Shown piece by piece: positions 7,017 through 9,375 of a stretch of 9,375 bases of DNA. The first letter of the stretch is position 1; each line of letters begins with the position of its first letter. The position numbers and the translations under genes are program-made. This stretch comes from an uncultured Planctomycetota bacterium (GTDB lineage Bacteria > Planctomycetota > UBA1135 > UBA2386), in the NCBI GenBank assembly GCA_903925435.1, contig CAIYFF010000482.1:1-9375 (forward strand). Direction: 5' to 3'. The notes under the pieces were generated by a model. The model was not told the origin of the DNA and searched no databases. It saw only the letters and a list, made by a program, of their open reading frames with translations.

Positions 7017-8054
7017 ATGGTCCAGATCAACTTCGCGCTGAAGGAAGTCAACTGCAAGATCGTCTTCTACGGTCCCGGCATGAGTGGCAAGACCACCAAC
7101 CTGGAGATCGTTCATCAGAAGGCTCCTGAGGAGAACAAGGGCGAGCTGACGTCGATCTCGACGGACGGCGACCGCACGCTGTTCTTCGACTTCATGCCGC
7201 TGGACCTCGGCAACGTCGCAGGCATGCGAACGAAGTTCCAGCTCTACACGGTGCCTGGCCAGGTCTACTACAACTCGACGCGCAAGCTCGTGCTGCAGGG
7301 CGTGGACGGCGTGATCTTCGTCGCGGACTCCGATCCCGAGAAGATGCCGGAGAACATCGAGTCGTATCAGAACCTGATCGACAACCTGACGGAGTACGGC
7401 AAGGACATCCGCGAGCTGCCGCACGTCATCCAATACAACAAGCGCGACCTGCCGAACGCGATGTCCGTCGAGGAGATGGACCGCCAGATGAACAAGTTCG
7501 GCGTGCCGACGTTCGAGGCCGTTGCTTACACCGGCGAAGGCGTCTTCCCGACGCTGAAGACGCTGGCGGGCATGGTGCTCGAGAGCATCGACCGCATGGA
7601 CAGCCGCAGCAGCAAGCGTCCGGCCGCCGAGGCGCCGCGCACTGCAGCTCCTGCCGCACGCGGTGCTCAGCCGACGCGCACTGCCGCTCCGGCCGCGCAG
7701 AAGAAGCCCGCTGCCGCTCCGCAGCGCGCAGCAGCCGCTCCGGCCACGCAGCGCGCCGCCGCTGCTCCGGCGACTCGCACGGCTCCGGCGAAGGCCGCTG
7801 CCGCAGCGCCCGCAACTGCGGCGACTGCCAAGCTCAAGACTCCGGCCGCTCGCACTCCCGCGACTCCGGCGCGTCCCACGACCGCTGCGCAAGCAGCGCC
7901 TGCGACGCGTCGCCCGGGCATGCCTGCGCCCCGCGCGGCCCAGCCTGCGCCCAAGAAGGGCGGCGGCATGGCGATGGTCGTCGGTCTGTCGGTGCTGCTG
8001 ATCGCAGCTGCCGCCGGCGTCGTCTGGTTCTTCTCGAGCAACAACCTGCTCTAA
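7017..8054 (+). CDS. mglA: MglA-type small Ras-like GTPase with Ala/Pro-rich linker and C-terminal TM anchor (345 aa)
   Basis: Residues 1-~193 are a full MglA GTPase, the bacterial Ras-like switch that controls cell polarity and motility. The P-loop is GPGMSGKTT (19-27). The segment STDGDRTLFFDFMPLDLG (48-65) carries Arg53, and TVPGQVYY (78-85) carries Gln82; these correspond to the catalytic Arg and Gln known in MglA. The base-recognition motif is NKRD (141-144), and AVAYTGEGV (168-176) is the G5 region. All motifs look intact. Known MglA proteins end near residue 195. This one continues with ~120 residues of Ala, Pro, Thr, Arg and Lys (about 198-314) and then a hydrophobic helix at ~318-339 (MAMVVGLSVLLIAAAAGVVW), ending six residues later. 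That is the layout of a C-tail-anchored membrane protein with the GTPase in the cytoplasm. The next gene, mglB, follows after 16 bp. The family call is very secure; tail anchoring is a prediction from hydrophobicity. Confidence 0.95.
   Translation: MVQINFALKEVNCKIVFYGPGMSGKTTNLEIVHQKAPEENKGELTSISTDGDRTLFFDFMPLDLGNVAGMRTKFQLYTVPGQVYYNSTRKLVLQGVDGVIFVADSDPEKMPENIESYQNLIDNLTEYGKDIRELPHVIQYNKRDLPNAMSVEEMDRQMNKFGVPTFEAVAYTGEGVFPTLKTLAGMVLESIDRMDSRSSKRPAAEAPRTAAPAARGAQPTRTAAPAAQKKPAAAPQRAAAAPATQRAAAAPATRTAPAKAAAAAPATAATAKLKTPAARTPATPARPTTAAQAAPATRRPGMPAPRAAQPAPKKGGGMAMVVGLSVLLIAAAAGVVWFFSSNNLL
7611..7958 (+). repeat. Low-complexity Ala/Pro/Arg/Lys-coding tract inside mglA
   Basis: Codons ~199-314 of mglA form an imperfect array of short GC-rich units such as GCTCCGGC(C/G) and GCCGCTCC, with CGC or AAG codons interspersed. 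The encoded segment is dominated by Ala, with Pro, Thr and regularly spaced Arg/Lys, and has almost no acidic residues. It probably forms a flexible, positively charged tether between the GTPase and the membrane helix. Such tracts often vary in length between strains through slippage or recombination. Confidence 0.8.
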
Positions 8055-8056
8055 GC

Positions 8057-8063
8057 AGGAAGG
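8057..8063 (+). promoter_or_regulatory. Ribosome binding site of mglB
   Basis: AGGAAGG lies directly after the mglA stop and 7 nt before the ATG at 8071. It is a strong match and supports efficient translation of mglB from a shared mglAB transcript. Confidence 0.8.
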
Positions 8064-8070
8064 CGCAGCG

Positions 8071-8589
8071 ATGGGCAACCCAAACAAGATGTCGCGCAAC
8101 GAGAAGCTGCGCCACGACCGGCTCACCTTCTACAAGGACGACATCGAGCAGATCGACAAGCTGCTCGCTGAGTTCCTGCGGTTGTCGGGCGCAAAGTGCG
8201 CGCTGCTGATCGACAAGGAAGGCCACCTCGTCACCAAGCGAGGGGAACTTCGCACGATCGACATCGACACGATCTCGGCGCTCGTCGCCGGATCGTTCGC
8301 TGCGACCAAGGAGATGGCGCGCCTCTTGGGCGAAGAAGAATTCACCGCGATGTACCACCAAGGCGAGAGGGACAACATCCAGCTCGGACTGGTGGGCGAT
8401 CGCACGCTGCTCACGATCCTGTTCGACGATCGCACGACGGTGGGAATGGTCCGCCTCTACGCCAACGAAACGGCGAAGAAGTTGGCCGACATCTACCGCG
8501 CGTCGCAGGAGCGGCATGGCGATGACCCTGGCCTCGGCGAGGCCTACGGTCAGGACGCCAAGAAGTCGCTCGACAAGTTGTTCGACTGA
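8071..8589 (+). CDS. mglB: MglB-type roadblock/LC7 protein, MglA GTPase regulator (172 aa)
   Basis: This is a roadblock/LC7 protein of the MglB type, the dimeric partner that stimulates GTP hydrolysis by MglA. After a basic N-terminal extension of ~20 residues, the domain runs from ~21 to 145: helix FYKDDIEQIDKLLAEFLRLS, strand AKCALLIDKEGHLVTKRGEL, then IDIDTISALVAGSFAATKEMA (63-83), LLGEEEFTAMYHQGERDN (85-102) and strands VGDRTLLTILFDDRTTVGMV (108-127). The ISALVAGSFAATKEMARLLGE and FDDRTTVGMVRL stretches closely follow Myxococcus MglB. A Gly/Asp-rich linker leads to a final short helix, AKKSLDKLFD (163-172). This corresponds to the MglB C-terminal helix that contacts MglA in the known complex. 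The gene is 16 bp downstream of mglA, the reverse of the mglB-mglA order in Myxococcus, and is followed by an intrinsic terminator. It is probably cytoplasmic and recruited to the membrane through MglA. Confidence 0.93.
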   Translation: MGNPNKMSRNEKLRHDRLTFYKDDIEQIDKLLAEFLRLSGAKCALLIDKEGHLVTKRGELRTIDIDTISALVAGSFAATKEMARLLGEEEFTAMYHQGERDNIQLGLVGDRTLLTILFDDRTTVGMVRLYANETAKKLADIYRASQERHGDDPGLGEAYGQDAKKSLDKLFD

Positions 8590-8627
8590 AGTCGAGAGCA
8601 GTTCGATGCGGCGCTGCCGCGGTCGAT

Positions 8628-8678
8628 GCGCACAAGGCGCGTCCGTCGTTCGTTCGACGGATGCGCCTTGTGTGTTTT
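8628..8678 (+). terminator. Intrinsic terminator of mglAB
   Basis: An 18-bp stem (8631-8648 with 8655-8672) has a 6-nt TTCGTT loop and only one G-T pair, starting with CACAAGGCGC and ending with GCGCCTTGTG. Three further base pairs, two of them G-T, extend it outward. A TTTT run follows at 8675-8678. It lies 39 bp after the mglB stop, which fits the end of the mglAB transcript. Confidence 0.85.
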
Positions 8679-8732
8679 ACGCACTGCGAGTCCGCGATGT
8701 CGCCACGCGCCGCGCGTCGTTCGTGTTGCATC

Positions 8733-8748
8733 TCGATGCATGCATCGA
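8733..8748. repeat. 16-bp perfect palindrome
   Basis: TCGATGCATGCATCGA is its own reverse complement. It lies 54 bp after the T-run of the mglAB terminator and about 300 bp before the peptide gene. Uninterrupted palindromes of this length can be operator sites for dimeric regulators or restriction/methylation targets. No second copy of the full palindrome is seen in the window. Confidence 0.6.
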
Positions 8749-8860
8749 TGCGGTGGCAGCGGTTCTCGCATCAAGAAGACACGATTCTCGAAGATTTTCT
8801 GGAGTCCGGAGGTGGTGGGTCACGTGGTGATAATTGATCAATCGCAACGCTTGGTGTTGC

Positions 8861-8869
8861 TGAGATAAA
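8861..8869 (+). promoter_or_regulatory. Possible extended -10 promoter element
   Basis: TGAGATAAA resembles an extended -10 (TGn followed by GATAAA) in the AT-rich stretch. No good -35 hexamer is found 16-18 bp upstream. If used, it would give a leader of roughly 170 nt to the start at 9050. This is a weak call based only on pattern. Confidence 0.22.
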
Positions 8870-8951
8870 TACCGATTCGCAAAAGCAAACCGTCGAGCAT
8901 CGTTGCGGTATCTGCCGATGGCTACGGACTTTCCGGTGAATTCCAAACTTC

Positions 8952-8977
8952 GATCGGCCGATCTGCTTCTTCAGATC
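8952..8977 (+). other. Overlapping inverted repeats in the leader of the lysine-rich peptide gene
   Basis: GATCGGCCGATC (8952-8963) is a perfect 12-bp palindrome. GATCTG (8960-8965) and CAGATC (8972-8977) form a 6-bp stem with a 6-nt loop. The two share the middle GATC, so only one can form in RNA at a time. This could be a small switch in the leader or a pair of operator sites. No known riboswitch class is recognised. Confidence 0.4.
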
Positions 8978-9037
8978 AGGCGTTGGTTCGCTTCGTCGTG
9001 TAGCGCACCTCCCTCGATCCCAACCCAACTCAAGAAC

Positions 9038-9042
9038 AAGGA
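9038..9042 (+). promoter_or_regulatory. Ribosome binding site deciding the start at 9050
   Basis: AAGGA lies 7 nt before the ATG at 9050. The frame is open further upstream, with an ATG at 8918, but that start lacks a comparable site and the added residues do not share the Lys/Ala composition. Confidence 0.75.
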
Positions 9043-9049
9043 CAGATCG

Positions 9050-9139
9050 ATGGCTGCTAAGAAGAAGGCTAAGAAGGTTGCCAAGAAGGCCACGAAGAAG
9101 GCCGCTAAGAAGGCGGGCAAGAAGACGGCGAAGAAGTGA
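9050..9139 (+). CDS. Very small lysine/alanine-rich H1-like basic peptide (29 aa)
   Basis: The product has 15 Lys and 9 Ala among 29 residues, built from repeats of the form A-K-K with one or two spacer residues (MAAKKKAKKVAKKATKKAAK and onward). It has no acidic and no aromatic residues. The composition is that of the tail of histone H1 and of bacterial H1-like proteins (Hc1/Hc2, BpH1 types), which bind DNA or other polyanions without sequence specificity. It lacks any folded domain. All lysines use AAG. A good ribosome binding site, the upstream leader and a strong terminator 42 bp after the stop all argue for a real, separately transcribed gene. A longer 74-aa version from the ATG at 8918 is possible but less likely. 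Nucleoid binding is inferred from composition only. Confidence 0.8.
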   Translation: MAAKKKAKKVAKKATKKAAKKAGKKTAKK

Positions 9140-9149
9140 ACCGTCTGTA

Positions 9150-9165
9150 GGAGTCGCAAGACTCC
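9150..9165 (+). other. GNRA-tetraloop hairpin after the lysine-rich peptide gene
   Basis: GGAGTC, loop GCAA, GACTCC: a 6-bp perfect stem closed by a GNRA-type tetraloop, 10 bp after the stop codon and 15 bp before the terminator stem. It has no T-run of its own. In RNA it would be a stable 3' UTR element, perhaps protecting the transcript. Confidence 0.5.
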
Positions 9166-9180
9166 GAACCAAGGTTTCGA

Positions 9181-9216
9181 AACGAGGCTCGGCTTGTCCG
9201 AGCCTCGTTCTTTTTC
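9181..9216 (+). terminator. Intrinsic terminator of the lysine-rich peptide gene
   Basis: A perfect 12-bp stem, AACGAGGCTCGG with CCGAGCCTCGTT, closes a 5-nt CTTGT loop and is followed at once by CTTTTTC. This is a textbook intrinsic terminator, 42 bp after the stop codon of the 29-aa gene. Confidence 0.92.
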
Positions 9217-9375
9217 GGGCCTCGTTCGTTTCCGGTCGCGAGGTTCGCGACTCGCATCGACCTGCTGCCATCTGCGCGGTCGATGCCGCGGTGATTCCGC
9301 CAGCGATCCGATCGCTTCAGCGATCAGTGGAGGCGGTGCCCAGGCTTTGCGCCGACATCCGGCGTCAGCAAGAAC
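9217..9375. other. Right-edge stretch without a supported gene
   Basis: These 159 bp hold a short repeat of AGCGATC (two direct copies, one inverted, around 9302-9326). On the minus strand one frame enters from the right edge and stops at 9324-9326 after about 16 codons. It could be the 3' end of a convergent gene, but it is too short to judge. Confidence 0.25.

Larger units (their letters stand above)
8590..9049. other. Intergenic region with terminator, palindromes and AT-rich stretch
   Basis: These 460 bp between mglB and the lysine-rich peptide gene hold no credible larger gene. In order they contain the mglAB terminator (8628-8678), a 16-bp palindrome (8733-8748), and a stretch at about 8765-8900 that is markedly richer in A+T than the rest of the window. 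The last part is a probable 5' leader with overlapping inverted repeats (8952-8977). The AT-rich part includes the small palindrome ATTGATCAAT at 8833-8842. This layout fits a promoter plus long untranslated leader for the gene at 9050. Confidence 0.55.

Noticed and set aside
7611..7958. Tandem repeat array or CRISPR-like structure
   Set aside because: The repetition reflects biased Ala/Pro/Arg codons in frame within mglA; there are no regular repeat-spacer units.
6987..8126. 379-codon minus-strand open frame opposite mglA
   Set aside because: It is antisense to an unmistakable MglA GTPase; the frame stays open only because of GC-rich third positions.
8771..9271. 166-codon minus-strand frame with a Leu/Ser-rich segment resembling a membrane helix
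   Set aside because: The Leu-rich segment is the complement of the Lys AAG codons of the 29-aa gene, and the frame runs through the intrinsic terminator.
9326..9374. 3' end of a convergent minus-strand gene
   Set aside because: Only about 16 codons are visible before a stop, too few to support a call.

Overview
The window is GC-rich bacterial chromosome, roughly two-thirds G+C by eye, with seven complete protein genes and one partial one. No taxonomic marker such as rRNA is present. The gene content is an MglA/MglB-type GTPase pair, several roadblock/LC7 proteins, a DUF4388-TPR-PQQ membrane protein and a tiny lysine-rich H1-like peptide. Several genes also lack a Shine-Dalgarno sequence. This mix suggests a Planctomycetota or Myxococcota-like bacterium. 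I lean to Planctomycetota, but that is inference.

Layout. Positions 1-1744 hold two minus-strand genes: a 201-aa TPR-like protein with a disordered tail, followed by gcvT (glycine cleavage T-protein), which runs off the left edge. A 252-bp divergent intergenic region (1745-1996) separates them from a plus-strand block. That block starts with a 1067-aa single-pass membrane protein (DUF4388/PATAN-like domain, winged helix-like segment, TPRs, TM helix, coiled coil, PEGA-like domain, PQQ-type beta-propeller). A 365-aa TPR protein with a C-terminal roadblock-like domain follows 25 bp later. A 119-aa roadblock protein then starts on a GTG that overlaps the preceding stop by four bases. A 337-bp gap with inverted repeats leads to mglA and mglB, 16 bp apart and closed by a strong intrinsic terminator at 8628-8678. 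A 0.46-kb, relatively AT-rich stretch with palindromes precedes a 29-aa Lys/Ala peptide gene that has its own intrinsic terminator. The last ~160 bp hold no gene I can support.

How the genes may work together. The MglA homologue keeps the P-loop, Arg53, Gln82 and NKRD motifs. It also carries a ~120-residue Ala/Pro/Arg/Lys-rich linker and a C-terminal transmembrane helix, so it looks tail-anchored, unlike the soluble MglA that cycles on and off the poles in Myxococcus. Its MglB partner keeps the C-terminal helix that touches MglA in the known complex. The upstream genes supply two more roadblock-type proteins and a transmembrane protein. In that protein a cytoplasmic DUF4388/TPR part is linked through one TM helix to a predicted periplasmic propeller. 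Taken together this reads as a candidate membrane-bound small-GTPase signalling or polarity module. The membership of the module and its function are inference from gene order and domains.
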